Positions 46,476 through 56,569 of a DNA stretch of 64,000 bases are shown one piece after another (position 1 is the first letter of the stretch; each line of letters starts with the position of its first letter). The stretch is from Marsupella aquatica (lineage: Eukaryota; Marchantiophyta): the NCBI GenBank assembly GCA_973895155.1, contig OZ316899.1, positions 4,278,001 through 4,342,000 of the forward strand, in the 5' to 3' direction. A program made the position numbers and the translations under genes. The notes beneath the pieces are model-generated. The model was not told the DNA's origin. It worked only from the letters and a program-made list of their open reading frames with translations, and searched no databases.

Positions 46476-47335
46476 TGTCGTGCCAAAAGATTTTGGCTCA
46501 GGAATGGCTTTTATAGGGGATGATGGGCGAGGCCTCCCGGTTAGGTTGTGTGCATGCTGACTCGGAGGGGCTGCTTGGTTGGATGGATTGAGGTTTGGTG
46601 ATTGGGTGACTCGTCGTCACCAGGTTTGGTGTTTGGGTGAGTCACCAGGCTTGGAGTTTGGATGAGCCTCACTGCTGGAAGCTGGCTTAGGCTCGATGGT
46701 TGGGTTTCCGATGCTACTTAAGACTTGAGCCTCGGCTCATTGAGGTTGGCGGTTATCTATTGAGATTTGTTGAGTTGCGCTCTGTGAGTTCCGCTCCATT
46801 CTGCGGAACTCAACTGTTGTGCGACGGTTTTGAAGTTCTGAGTGAGTTTTTGATCCAGGTGGGGAGTTTTTGATCCAGGCAGGGAATTTCTTGAGTTTGG
46901 AGTATCGTTGATCCAGACGGGGATTTCTCAAGTTTGGAGTCTTGTCAATCCAGGCGAGGATTTCTCGAGTTTGGAGCCTTGTTGGTCCAGGCCCGAGTTC
47001 CGTGCGAGCTGTTTTAGACTAGTGGAGTAGCTAGTCAAGTTTTTGGTTTTGTGAGCTAAGGAGGATAGTTTTCCCGTCAGATTTTGAGTAGTTAGTCACT
47101 CGAGGAGTTCTACTCGACAAGTTAGAGGTAGCGGCCCGCCGTAGGGCCAGCTACCAGACTCTTGTAGGCAAGCTTACTCGAGGGCACCTATTGTAACCTT
47201 TATGAGAAAAGTAAAAAATATAAAGGAGTGAGAGTTTGCTCTGAAAAGTGCTTGTCACCTGTCCCAATTGCAGCCAGAAACGCGTAGTTTGCCCAAGGAG
47301 CCCCTAACTTTAAGTCCTTGTGACATTGGCGACCA
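46476..47335 (+). repeat. 5' LTR of element N
   Basis: 860 bp, TGTCGTGCC...CTTGTGACA. It contains repeated 'GATCCAGGCGGGGA...TCTCGAGTTTGGAGTCTTG'-type units (about 46850-47000) and an A-rich stretch (AAAGTAAAAAATATAAAGG) near the end. Confidence 0.9.
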
Positions 47336-47354
47336 TACTGGGGAGTCCTTGGGG
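47336..47354 (+). other. Primer-binding site of element N
   Basis: TTGGCGACCATACTGGGGA follows the LTR directly. It resembles the complement of a tRNA-Arg 3' end (…GGTCGCCA), but the tRNA was not verified. Confidence 0.55.
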
Positions 47355-47366
47355 CGATTGGATGAG

Positions 47367-48700
47367 ATGGGTGACTATGACAAAGTCGATCGGATATTGA
47401 GCATCGTCATGTCAATAATGAGAACCATAAGGAAGGAAGAGCTTGAGTCGGAAAGGGCAAACAGGGAAGCGAATAGAACTACTCGGTGTCTCTAAGAGGT
47501 TTTGAAGGACAATGGGCAGTTCGATGGGAGAAATGTGACAAGCTACCTTAAGTCTTACTTGATAGAAGCAGCTGTCTACAAGTTGGACAAAGGGACAGCC
47601 GTGAAAGAGTTCATGGTGCTGGTTGAGAAGGAGTTGAGTTCGACGGTGCAGACCATCGTTGAGTCAACTGAGGGCTGGGATGACTTCGACCAGAAGATGA
47701 AAGAGGAGTTCCAAGCGGAGGATGCTGATCGGGTCACGTAGGCTACCTTCTTGGATTGGGTGAATGACAGGAACAAGAAGCTGAACGGGCCGCAAGAGCT
47801 CCTAAGGGAGTTCAAGAGAAGGGTGTCTCAGTTACCAAAGTGGGATGTGGGAATCATCGAGTTGCAACGCTCAACGCTCTTCTTGAGGGCAGCTGATGAG
47901 GACCTTCGAGATGAGCTTGAGAACGCGATGGAGCTGCTGGAACCTTCGAGAGTTACCTTGTCTAACGACTGGAACCAAGTTGAGAAGGTGGTGTTGAAAG
48001 TGAGCAATCAACACCGGCGGCGATAGCTAGACAAGGAGGCTACCACTCTCAACCTAAGGCCGCCGGAACCGATATTGAGGAAAGGGAAGCAAGAACCAGC
48101 AAAGGATGAGATCAAACCATCGGTGGATGATCTCGCAAAAATGATGCAAAACCTGAAGATCTTGGCGGCACATGCGGTCGAGAATCCAAAACCGAGGGTT
48201 GCGAGTGCTCCCGAGAGGAAGCGAGAAGATGCAGAGTTGACCATGCATGTGGTGCGATAGCAAAGAGCATGAAAAATGGGAGTGCCTGGACCTGAGGGAA
48301 GCTGCGGATAAAGGGCTGATCAAGTTCATCGGTGAAGTTGGTTAGAAAAAGATATCGTTTGCCGATACTGAGGAGCCGATTCCATTCAACTCCAACAAGG
48401 GAGGCATGAAGGCTTTGGCTGAGAAGCAAGTTGGGAAGCAAGTCAAAGAGGCGTCCTCTTCGCACCTGGAAGCAAATTTTTACAATGTGGAGTTGGATGG
48501 CCCCATGACGGAAACAGACAAGTTTTACAAGCGCTTGGCGGATCTGGTGCGAGAGAGATCCGGATGGAGTGACCCGATGTTGATCAATGCAATAACGGTT
48601 GAGGTTGGGGCTAGTTGGGATGCCTTGGTCAAGTCAAAAAGGAAGAAAACCGACGAGGATGACACTCCGTCTCAATCAGGGGAACGAGAGAGGCGGGATA
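47367..48700 (+). pseudogene. Gag of element N, broken
   Basis: From MGDYDKVDRILS in one phase to about 48240 (stops at 47494, 47739 and 48024), then a shifted phase. Capsid region: FDGRNVTSYLKSYLIEA, FQAEDADRVT, FKRRVSQLPKWD. Zinc knuckle CMWCDSKEHEKWEC (CX2CX4HX4C) at 48244-48285 in the second phase. Its normal role would be to package the RNA. Confidence 0.82.
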
Positions 48701-48705
48701 CGTGA

Positions 48706-49794
48706 GACAAGGAAAGGAGGGTTAGGTTCGAAGAAGAGGAAATGAGCGAGAAAGAGCCAGAGAAAGGGAAACCGATCAGGAAGGACCCAGGCTGGGTGCT
48801 TGGCAGGGACGTGGACCAGACCATGTACCCGGAGGTTGTAGCTGAGAAGTTCTAGAGCCAACAAGCTCAAGGGTTTACCAATGCCGAGTTCTTTGGCAGT
48901 ATGAGGCGGGAGATCCAGGAAGCGATCTTGGAGAGATCCAAGAGGAAACGGATTTACAAAGAGGGCCCTCACACCTTGATGGGGGAGGCTGGCGAGACAG
49001 AAATTGGGAGTTTCCGAACTTACACTGCTGGGGTGTCCATGGGTTCAGGTAGTAAGCTTGCTGGCCCCGAAGAGTCAGACTTGGGGGAACCAAAGAGGGT
49101 CAAGTCCCTTGAAGAGGAGCTCATGAACTTGGACGATGAGTTCTTCGATGCGGAAGAGGAGCTCATGGGAACCGGAAGCGAAGCTGAGTCTGTGGCAAAC
49201 AGGGACCCGACCAAAGGGGGAGAACGGGAAAGCATTACCGCGCAGTCGAGGACCATTCATGTCATGGGCTCAATGAAAGGAAACGGTTATGCTTACCGAG
49301 ATGGATATTGGGCTCGAGCAAGTCCAGAGAGCGAGTGCCAATTGGAAGGAATGGAAGGCAAGGTGCGGGCGCTCATTGATACTGGCTCGGAGATCAACTT
49401 GATGGATCCAAAGGTGTTTCAAAAGGGGAATTGGCCGGTGGACAATGAGTTGCTTTGAAGTGTGAACTCGGTGAGTTCAATGAAGGACTATCTTTGGGGC
49501 GGATGTCCGAATGTGATGGTGAAGTTCGGGAATGTCAAGCAGGCTTGTAACATTTTTGTTCATGAGCACTTGTCATTTCCGGTGATACTAGGCATGTCGT
49601 TCATCACTGAATGGAGGATGGAGACGAAGGTTCTGGATGATACTACCTTCATGGTGAAGGTTTGGAGCAAAGATGGGAAAGAGGTGGTTCAATTTCCGGC
49701 TGTTTTACCTGGAAATGAGAGGAATAGGAAAGGGTTGAGGATTGAGAGTGCCGACTCTGGTCCAGGTCCGGAAAATGACTTGGCACTTTGCTGA
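48706..49794 (+). pseudogene. Protease region of element N
   Basis: Acidic linker (LEEELMNLDDEFFDAEEELM) then an aspartic protease with VRALIDTGSEINLM (active-site D-T-G kept) and FPVILGMSFITEWRME. A TGA at 49456-49458 separates the two halves. The frame ends at 49794 and overlaps the start of the pol frame by a few bases in another phase, as at a programmed or accidental frameshift. Confidence 0.82.
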
Positions 49795-52700
49795 AAAGAG
49801 TGGATCGGCGGAGTGCTCGTTCCTTACCTCCTTGTGAAGGGGAAAACACGATGGATAATGGAGAGGAAGAGCCACTCGAATGTGCGGAGTCTAACCTGGG
49901 AAGGGACAAGCTAGAGAAGGAGTTGGAAAGGCAGTACTCGTCTATGGCCGTGCTTGTATACTTGAGTACCAAATACAAGACGGTCGACAAGAAAGTTAGG
50001 CCGGCGGCGATACCTTTTCCAGACGATGCGATGGAGGTTATGGATCGAGCAAGATTGGAACCAAGGCTGAGGCCAACTGATCGGATAGGGCATAAGTTTA
50101 CTCAAGAGAGTTTGGCAAAGATGAAGATTGGTTTGGATGGGTTACTTACAGAGGTGGAGCAAGTGGCATTTCAAAAACTGATAATGGAGCATGGCAAGGC
50201 ATTCTTGTTTTCGATTGAGGAGATTGGTTGTGCAAATCCAAGTAAGGTGACACCGATGGTCATCTTTACTGTCCCTCATGTTCCGTGGGATCTGAAACCA
50301 ATTTTGGTTCCGCGGGCTTTAGCTCCAAAGCTTGCAGAACTGCTTAAGGAGAAGCTGAGTGCTAGGATTCTCGAGAGGTCTGATGCTCCCTACTCGAACA
50401 GATGGTTTACGATGAGAAAGAAGAATGGAAGCTTGAGGTTCATTCAGGATATGCAACCTCCGAACAAGGTGACCATCAGGAATGTGGGAGTTGGGCCACT
50501 CGTGGATGAGTTTGCGGAGGAGTTCGCTGGGAGGGCGATCTACTCCATGGGTGATTTGTTTTTGGGTTACGACCAGTTCCAGTTGGCGCAAGAGAGCCGA
50601 GACATTACGACTATGAGGACCCCGTTGGGCCTCTTGAGGATGTGCACTCTTCCTCAAGGGACGACGAACTCAGTTGCGCACATGCAAAATGCGATGAGTA
50701 AAATCTTGGAGCCATTCATTCCGGAAAAAGCGAGACCGTTCATTGATGATGTCCCAATAAAGGGGTGCTTGGCGAAAGGGAAGGATGAGACCTTGAGGAG
50801 TGATGGGATCTGGCAGTTTGTGTGGGATCACATTGCGGATGTTAAGGCGGTTCTCGAGAAGCTGATTGGTGTGGGAGTCACTCTTTCGGGGGAGAAGTCT
50901 GAATTCGGGATGAAAGAGGTGAAAGTCGTTGGGCAAATGTGCGGATCCTATGGAAGGAAGCTGGACATGGATAAGGTGAGAGCTATTAGCAAGATGAAGG
51001 ATTGCGAATCGGTGCCAGAAGTTTGGAGGTTTCTGGGTGCCTGTGTCTTTTACAAGATCTGGATCCCTCACTTCTCACACCTGGCGGACCCGCTCTATGA
51101 GCTGTTGAGGAAAAAGGTTAAGTGGAGATGGCTACCCAAGCATAGTGAAGCAATGGCTAAGCTTAAGAGCGCTCTCATGAGCCTGCCAGTTCTCCGAGCT
51201 GCGGACTATGAGAGCGGGCAACCACTGATCATGACTGTTGATGCGAGTTCGTTCGCAGCCGGGTGGGCTATTGGGCAAGATGACGAGAATGGGGAAAGGT
51301 ATGCAATCAGATTTGGGGAAAAAAAATTTATGGAAAGGCAAAGGAGATATGCCCAAGTTAAGAGGGAGCTTTGGGGTGCCAAGGTGGCACTCCATCAGGA
51401 GAGGAACTATTTGATTGGGGCGCCAGTGGTGGTTGAGACTGATTGCCAATCGCTGCTGGGGATGATTACGAATTGTGACACTTATAACATAGCCATACTC
51501 AGGTGTATCGCTTTCATTCGGATGTTCAACCCTGAGCTAAGTCACATTGCGGGAAAGGATAATCCGGTTGCCGACATGCTGTCAAGGGCGAGATTCAGAA
51601 ATGAGGTAGCAACTAGAGTTGGCGAGGTGACCGGAACCAAAAGTGTTGGAAGTCTAGAGTTCAAGGAAGAACTCTACTCGGGAGAGTTGTTGGATATCGG
51701 GCGTTACATTAGCACTTTGGAGAAGCAACCAGAGTGGAGTTACCAGGAGTTTGTCAAGATCCGGAAGAGATCTTACAAGTTCCTATTGAGGGAGGGCTAC
51801 TTGTGGCGAAGGCATAAGGACCCAAGTCAGTTGTTGCAGAGGGTTGTGGATACTAAGGATGAGAAAGACCAAATTCTCAAAGAGAGCCATGATGCTGACA
51901 TGGCTGGGCAAAACAGGGTGCATTCGACTTACGAGAGGGTTCAGAAGCTGTACTGGTGGCCAGGTTTATACTTGGCCGTTCGAGACTATGTCGAGACTTG
52001 CGAGATTTTCCAGTTTTACTCGAGGATCCGACATAGGGATGGATTGGTTCCGACTTATCCCGTGCCTCTACACTTTCAATGGGCTGTTGATGTGGTGTAC
52101 ATGCCGAGAGAGAGGAATGGGGCGAGATACTTGGTTTTGGCGAGAGAAGACTTGTCTTCTTATGTGGAAGGGAGAGCGTTGGTTTCGAACACTACTGCTG
52201 CCATTTGCCAGTTCATACTTGAGGATATCATTGCAAGGCATGGGTGCTTTACAAGGATCAGGGCTGATAGGGGGGAGCTCAGCTCCAAGGAAGTGCAAGA
52301 GTTTTTCGACCAATATTGCATCAAACTGAAGCTGACTTCGAGTTACAATCCGGAAGGCAATGGGAAATCTGAAAGGGGGCACATCCAGATTGTGGGCGCT
52401 TTGGCTAAGGCTTGTGATGGGGACTTGTGCAGGTGGTTGAGTCTCTTTCCACTTGCTCTGTTAGCGGATCAAATGACTTGTAGCTCAGTGACCGGATACG
52501 TTCCGGCTGAGCTACTTACTAGGCACTTGCCGATGATGCCACTCGAGGAAGATGTTTGCAGCTGGCGACTGATCGGATGGAAAGATGAAGTTTTGAGAGA
52601 GGAGTTGCTGGCTCGAAGGATCAAACACTTCAACTTGTTACCCGCAAAGATTGAGGTGGCTCGGAAGCAATTGAAGATGGCGAGGTTAAGGAACAAGGGC

Positions 52701-53189
52701 AAGTTTGACAGGACTCATCGATTGAGGCCTATCTTGGTTAAGGAACGGGATTGGGTTCTGGTTTACGAAAATAAGTTGGACAAGCAACACTTGAGCCGAA
52801 ACAAGTTTGCTCGGAGGTGGCAAGGTCCGTATGTGGTGGTTGCTATTCATGCAAATGCAACCTACACTATTCGGGAGTTGGATGGAACAGTTCACCAAGT
52901 ACCTTACGCAGGGAAAAGGGTGAAGATCTTCAAGAGGAGGACCGAGAAGGGAATGGACTCAAGTTCCGACTTGAGTGAATTTGAAGACGAGGCACTGGTC
53001 AAGGCGCATCCGTTGGGCTTGAGTTTCAAAAGTGGCTTGACTGGTTCTGATTCGGATGAGTTGGACTTTGAGTTTCTGGAAAGTGGAGTACTTAAGGCCG
53101 AGTCTGAAGGCTTTGGGTTTGAGTTTCTTGAGGAGGAAGTGGTCCAAGCGCATGGCTCGAGTTTGGACTCAGACTTAGAGGAAATCTGA
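49788..53189 (+). CDS. Pol of element N: RT, RNase H, integrase (1,133 codons, open)
   Basis: The longest open frame in the window. The first ATG is at 49852; upstream codons are in phase, so pol may be made by frameshift from the protease frame. RT: WFTMRKKNGSLRFIQDMQPP, YSMGDLFLGYDQFQ, TPLGLLRMCTLPQG and active site FIDDVPIKG. RNase H: MTVDASSFAAGWAIGQD, RRYAQVKRELWGAK, VVETDCQSL. Integrase: HDADMAGQNRVH then CEIFQF (second zinc Cys replaced by Phe), core WAVDVVYMP, RADRGELSS, NPEGNGKSERGH. The C-terminus has an SH3-like KFARRWQGPYVV and an acidic tail. Catalytic residues of RT and integrase are intact; the broken zinc finger may impair integration. Confidence 0.92.
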   Translation: MLKRVDRRSARSLPPCEGENTMDNGEEEPLECAESNLGRDKLEKELERQYSSMAVLVYLSTKYKTVDKKVRPAAIPFPDDAMEVMDRARLEPRLRPTDRIGHKFTQESLAKMKIGLDGLLTEVEQVAFQKLIMEHGKAFLFSIEEIGCANPSKVTPMVIFTVPHVPWDLKPILVPRALAPKLAELLKEKLSARILERSDAPYSNRWFTMRKKNGSLRFIQDMQPPNKVTIRNVGVGPLVDEFAEEFAGRAIYSMGDLFLGYDQFQLAQESRDITTMRTPLGLLRMCTLPQGTTNSVAHMQNAMSKILEPFIPEKARPFIDDVPIKGCLAKGKDETLRSDGIWQFVWDHIADVKAVLEKLIGVGVTLSGEKSEFGMKEVKVVGQMCGSYGRKLDMDKVRAISKMKDCESVPEVWRFLGACVFYKIWIPHFSHLADPLYELLRKKVKWRWLPKHSEAMAKLKSALMSLPVLRAADYESGQPLIMTVDASSFAAGWAIGQDDENGERYAIRFGEKKFMERQRRYAQVKRELWGAKVALHQERNYLIGAPVVVETDCQSLLGMITNCDTYNIAILRCIAFIRMFNPELSHIAGKDNPVADMLSRARFRNEVATRVGEVTGTKSVGSLEFKEELYSGELLDIGRYISTLEKQPEWSYQEFVKIRKRSYKFLLREGYLWRRHKDPSQLLQRVVDTKDEKDQILKESHDADMAGQNRVHSTYERVQKLYWWPGLYLAVRDYVETCEIFQFYSRIRHRDGLVPTYPVPLHFQWAVDVVYMPRERNGARYLVLAREDLSSYVEGRALVSNTTAAICQFILEDIIARHGCFTRIRADRGELSSKEVQEFFDQYCIKLKLTSSYNPEGNGKSERGHIQIVGALAKACDGDLCRWLSLFPLALLADQMTCSSVTGYVPAELLTRHLPMMPLEEDVCSWRLIGWKDEVLREELLARRIKHFNLLPAKIEVARKQLKMARLRNKGKFDRTHRLRPILVKERDWVLVYENKLDKQHLSRNKFARRWQGPYVVVAIHANATYTIRELDGTVHQVPYAGKRVKIFKRRTEKGMDSSSDLSEFEDEALVKAHPLGLSFKSGLTGSDSDELDFEFLESGVLKAESEGFGFEFLEEEVVQAHGSSLDSDLEEI

Positions 53190-53225
53190 TCCATTGGAGC
53201 AGACCGGAGGCTGCTCAGGTTTACT

Positions 53226-53234
53226 GGGGGAGGA
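53226..53234 (+). other. Polypurine tract of element N
   Basis: GGGGGAGGA immediately before the 3' LTR start at 53235. Confidence 0.85.
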
Positions 53235-54084
53235 TGTTTTGCCGAAAGATTTCGGCTCAAGAATGGCTTTTATAGGGGATGATGGGCAAGGCCTCCCGGT
53301 TGGGTTGCGTGCATGCTAACTTGGAGGGGCTGCTTGGTTGGATGGATTGAGGTTTGGTGATTGGGTGACTCGTCGTCACCAGGTTTGGTGTTTGGGTGAG
53401 TCACCAGGCTTGGAGTTTGGATGAGCCTCGCTGCTGGCAGTTGGCTCAGGCTGGATGGTTGGGTTTCCGATGCTACTTAAGACTTGAGCCTCGGCTCATT
53501 GAGGTTGGCGGTTATCTATTGAGATCTGTTGAGTTGCGCTCTGTGAGTTCCGCTCCATTCTGCGGAACTCAACTGTTGTGCGACGGTTTTGGAGTTTTGA
53601 GTGAGTTTTCGATCCAGGTGGGGAGTTTTTGATCCAGGCGGGGAACTTCTCGAGTCTGGAGTCTCGTTGATCCAGGCGGGGATTTCTCAACTTTGGAGTC
53701 TTGTCAATCCAGGCGAGGATTTCTTGAGTTTGGAGCCTTGTTGGTCCAGGCCCGAGTTCCGTGCAAGCTGTTCTAGACTAGTAGAGTAGCTAGTCGAGTT
53801 TTTGGTTTTGTGAGCTAAGGAGGATAGTTTTTCCGTCAGATTTTGAGTAGTTAGTCACTCGAGGAGTTCTACTTGACAAGTTAGAGGTAGCGGCCCGCCG
53901 TAGGGCTAGCTACCAGACTCTTGCGGGCAAGCTTACTCGAGGGCATCTATTGTAACCTTTGTGAGAAAAGTAAAAAATATAAAGGAGTGAGAGTTCGCTC
54001 TGAAAAGTGCTTGTCACCTGTCTCAATCGTAGCCAGAAATGCGTAGTTTTCCCGAGGAGCCCCTAACTTCAAGTCCTTGCGACA
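53235..54084 (+). repeat. 3' LTR of element N
   Basis: 850 bp, TGTTTTGCC...CCTTGCGACA. It differs from the 5' LTR mostly by transitions; for example the 5' copy has AAAAGATTTTGG where this copy has GAAAGATTTCGG. Confidence 0.9.
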
Positions 54085-54088
54085 CCGG

Positions 54089-54853
54089 CCTAGGAAGTGG
54101 GCGTCCTTCTTTGCCAAGAAGTTTTACGAGGAGATGGAGCGGAGAAGGAAGACTTTGTACCTCAGCGGGAAGGCGTACTTTGCTAGCCACATCAAAATAA
54201 TCATCGAGTGGTATGCCCGTTTTGACCGCCAAAGCCTCCCTTGTATCAAGGAGCCTGAGCTGACCCCATTGCAATGGGTATTCTTGGCCCAGGAGAGGCG
54301 ACCTCAGCCTGAGGCCCAAAGTCTGGCGGCCGTGAGACCTACTACCCCGGCCCCGCAATCAGCCCGGGAGACCAAACTCCAACTGCTGTGGCCTCAGGTA
54401 GCGGCCACTGAAGATCAGGTGGCCAAAGCTAGGATCCGAGCAGCCTTGGCAAAGCAAGCCGGAGCCAGGAAGGACGCCGAGATCGCACGGCTCCGAACCC
54501 AGATTGAAGGTTTGAAGGGACAAGCCGTCATCTGGCAAAAGGACGTGGAGGAGGCCGACGCTCAGGCCCAGTGGGACACAGCCAAGATAGACTTCCTAAA
54601 GGCAGAAGTGGCACGGCTTCAAGGAGAAGCCACAAAGTAGGCCCAATTGGTGGACAAGCTGACAAGCGACGTCTAGCAACTGAAAGAGGCATGCCAGGAA
54701 GCCGCGGAGGAGACAGACTCGACAAAGCGAGAGAACAAATCTCTGCTGGACCAGGTCTAGCTCCTCAAGTAGGATGCCGACCGGCTCAAAAGGCAGCGGG
54801 ATGGCCGCTCCAAGCCCAACTCTGGCGGATCTAGTAAGCGTGCCAGACATTAG
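54089..54853 (+). pseudogene. Family-Q LTR protein in 3' LTR, second piece
   Basis: Continues from 46475: PRKWASFFAKKFYEEMERRR, KAYFASHIKIIIEWYARF, then a deletion, and the coiled coil (RTQIEGLKGQAVIWQKDVEE) with TAG stops at about 54638, 54674, 54758 and 54770. It ends GSSKRARH like the solo copy. Confidence 0.8.
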
Positions 54854-55078
54854 CAACGGGATAGGTTTAGGATAGAGTTAGGAATAGGATAGTCAGACGA
54901 TAAGGACAAGCGCCGAAACTAGTTAGCGACACTGTCCTATCCAACCAACCTTTGTAGTTAGAATCTTAGAATAAGACACGCCATTTTACAGCTTGACAGT
55001 TAGAAGAGTTTAGAATCTGGGATAGCTTAGATTTGAGCACGTGGTCGGTCCGGACCCTGGCTCTTAGTATTTAGTGCA

Positions 55079-55104
55079 CCCCCGGTAGAGGCGGGGGGGA
55101 TTTT
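55079..55104 (+). other. GTAGAGG-loop hairpin followed by T-run
   Basis: Stem CCCCCG / CGGGGG with loop GTAGAGG, then ATTTT. Third member of the covarying set. Confidence 0.6.
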
Positions 55105-55726
55105 AGTTTTAGAACCGGGTATCCGCAGGATGTGCGGGGAGTCCCGACCTTTGTGAGTAAAAGATACCAAGGAGGGAGGGTACAACTAAGCTCGTTGGGT
55201 GAATGCGGAGCCGGGCTCCATTGTAGTGTACGTCGCTCTGCCATTGGGCCTGTTTACTCAAGAGATGTCGGGTCAACCGTGTACATGTGTACGACGGATT
55301 CTGAAGTAAAGTCTGTTCCCACCATTTTCTTTGTGTAAACCGAGGTTGTATGTGTGTGAGTTCCGTTGCATGTATGAATCTTGTATATGGGTCGAGAATG
55401 CTTGGCCAAACGCATTATCCGAGCCGTGCAAGGGGTGTAGGCTATGGATAGTGGTTGCAAGTCCGAGTTGGATACCCGTATTATCGGATCCGGATCGGAG
55501 GCGGACAGTACAAAGGCTTAGAAGCCCTTAAGCCGGGGTCGATCCAACTATCGACTTAAGGTACATTCCGGCGGCATTTCTATACGAAGGAATAGGCGCA
55601 CTTAGCGCTAGATTACGGGAATAAGGTTCAGTTTGCACATCCCTCCTTGCCCGAACCCTCAAAACTAAGGAAGATTATGCCCGTCTAAGCCAAAATCCGC
55701 ACAAGGACAAAGCTTATGGCATGACA

Positions 55727-56179
55727 ACCAGCTGATGGGAGTTCAAGTTTGGGAAGAAGGGCTCACCCCAACAAAAGATCACAATTGTAATATAAAGCAA
55801 CAAGGGAGGCTTCACTTCCACGTGGAGACAAGTAGCTTGGATGGGCTAATTATGATTAAAGATGCACCTTGCAACAACATAGGAATATGACATCCAACAA
55901 AATGAACAAGTAGTCAACAAACCAAGATATGTGGTTCATCTTTTATGAGGCAACGTTCATGGGAACACACAAGAGTGCACTAAAGTTCTTGTCTCCACAA
56001 CACAAGCTCTCCCTATCTCTCAAGTGGGTCCGTAACAATGAGCCTGAGTTTCTCCTCCACAAGCAAATATTGATTGTGTATATAGCTAGGATGCAACATG
56101 GCCTTACCAAATTTGTGACTATTGATAGCCTAATTGAGGCTACAATTGTAACTCTAGACCTTAGAGTAAATGCCTCACA
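55727..56179 (-). repeat. Presumed copia LTR remnant
   Basis: On the minus strand, a purine tract (CCAAGGGGGAGA, 56181-56192) is followed by TGTGAGGCATT, the layout of a copia 3' LTR start. The downstream end is not defined; element G inserted at 55726/55727. The plus-strand frame at 55929-56213 is probably chance. Confidence 0.45.
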
Positions 56180-56367
56180 ATCTCCCCCTTGGCTCTGCTT
56201 TAGGGGACACTAATGACTACCACCCATATGATTACTCAACAAAAATATCTAGACAAAAACCAAGCACAATCTTGTTTCTCAATAGAGCAAATTAGAACTA
56301 AACAATAGAGTAGACATAGGAATGAGTAAGAGCATATATTGGTACTTATAATAAATATTAAGAAACC

Positions 56368-56565
56368 CTACTTATGGTGCAATTGCAAAAATTGCAATAT
56401 GTCACCAACGGTGTCTACAAAACTCTCCAAATCAATCACTTTGGTAGAAATGTCAATTGGAATGAGTTTATCATCAATGTTGACTATCAAGTTTAAAAAA
56501 CATTGACCCTAAACACAACATGCCTAATAAAATGGTATATAGCTTCAATGTGTTTCACTCTGTCG
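56368..56565 (-). pseudogene. Copia RNase H end, remnant
   Basis: The minus strand gives VKHIEAIYHFIRHVV and then, after a phase change, PIDISTKVIDLESFVDTVGD and a stop. This corresponds to the usual copia ending (KHI..RYHFIR...FTKAL...). It lies just upstream, in its own direction, of the purine tract at 56181. Only this C-terminal piece survives. Confidence 0.7.
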
Positions 56566-56569
56566 TTGG

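Larger units (their letters stand above)
46476..54084 (+). mobile_element. Element N: complete Ty3/gypsy retrotransposon (7,609 bp)
   Basis: 5' LTR 46476-47335, primer site, gag, protease, RT/RNase H/integrase, polypurine tract, 3' LTR 53235-54084. Flanked by CCGG (46472-46475 and 54085-54088; ACCGG if the LTR's final A is counted). It splits the family-Q LTR frame between ENYR and PRKW. The two LTRs are similar by eye with mainly transition differences. Pol is intact over 1,133 codons but gag is broken. This is the youngest clear insertion, being inside an LTR of element G. Confidence 0.93.
23393..55726 (+). mobile_element. Element G: gypsy retrotransposon with coding giant LTRs, heavily nested
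   Basis: The left LTR (23393-25270) and right LTR (44674-55726, interrupted) start TGTGAC and end GGC.TGACA. The whole is bracketed by ACCAG at 23388-23392 and 55727-55731. Neither LTR alone has matching flanks (AGCTA and TAGCC lie on the inner sides), which argues that the two LTRs are one element and not two solo copies. Removing the three internal insertions leaves about 6.06 kb carrying gag, protease, RT, RNase H and integrase in order. The VDGG protease, the FIDDFAIFG active site and FAWSHHN resemble the plant TAT/Athila group. Confidence 0.85.
44674..55726 (+). repeat. 3' LTR of element G (family Q), split by element N
   Basis: Pieces 44674-46475 and 54085-55726, together about 3.44 kb once element N is left out. 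The start TGTGACGCCGCC and end GGCATGACA match the 5' LTR, and ACCAG follows the end. About 0.5 kb is missing around 54360 relative to the solo copy at 38386 (between the second linker and the coiled coil). The TATA box is mutated to TGTAAAA at 45033-45039. Confidence 0.85.
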
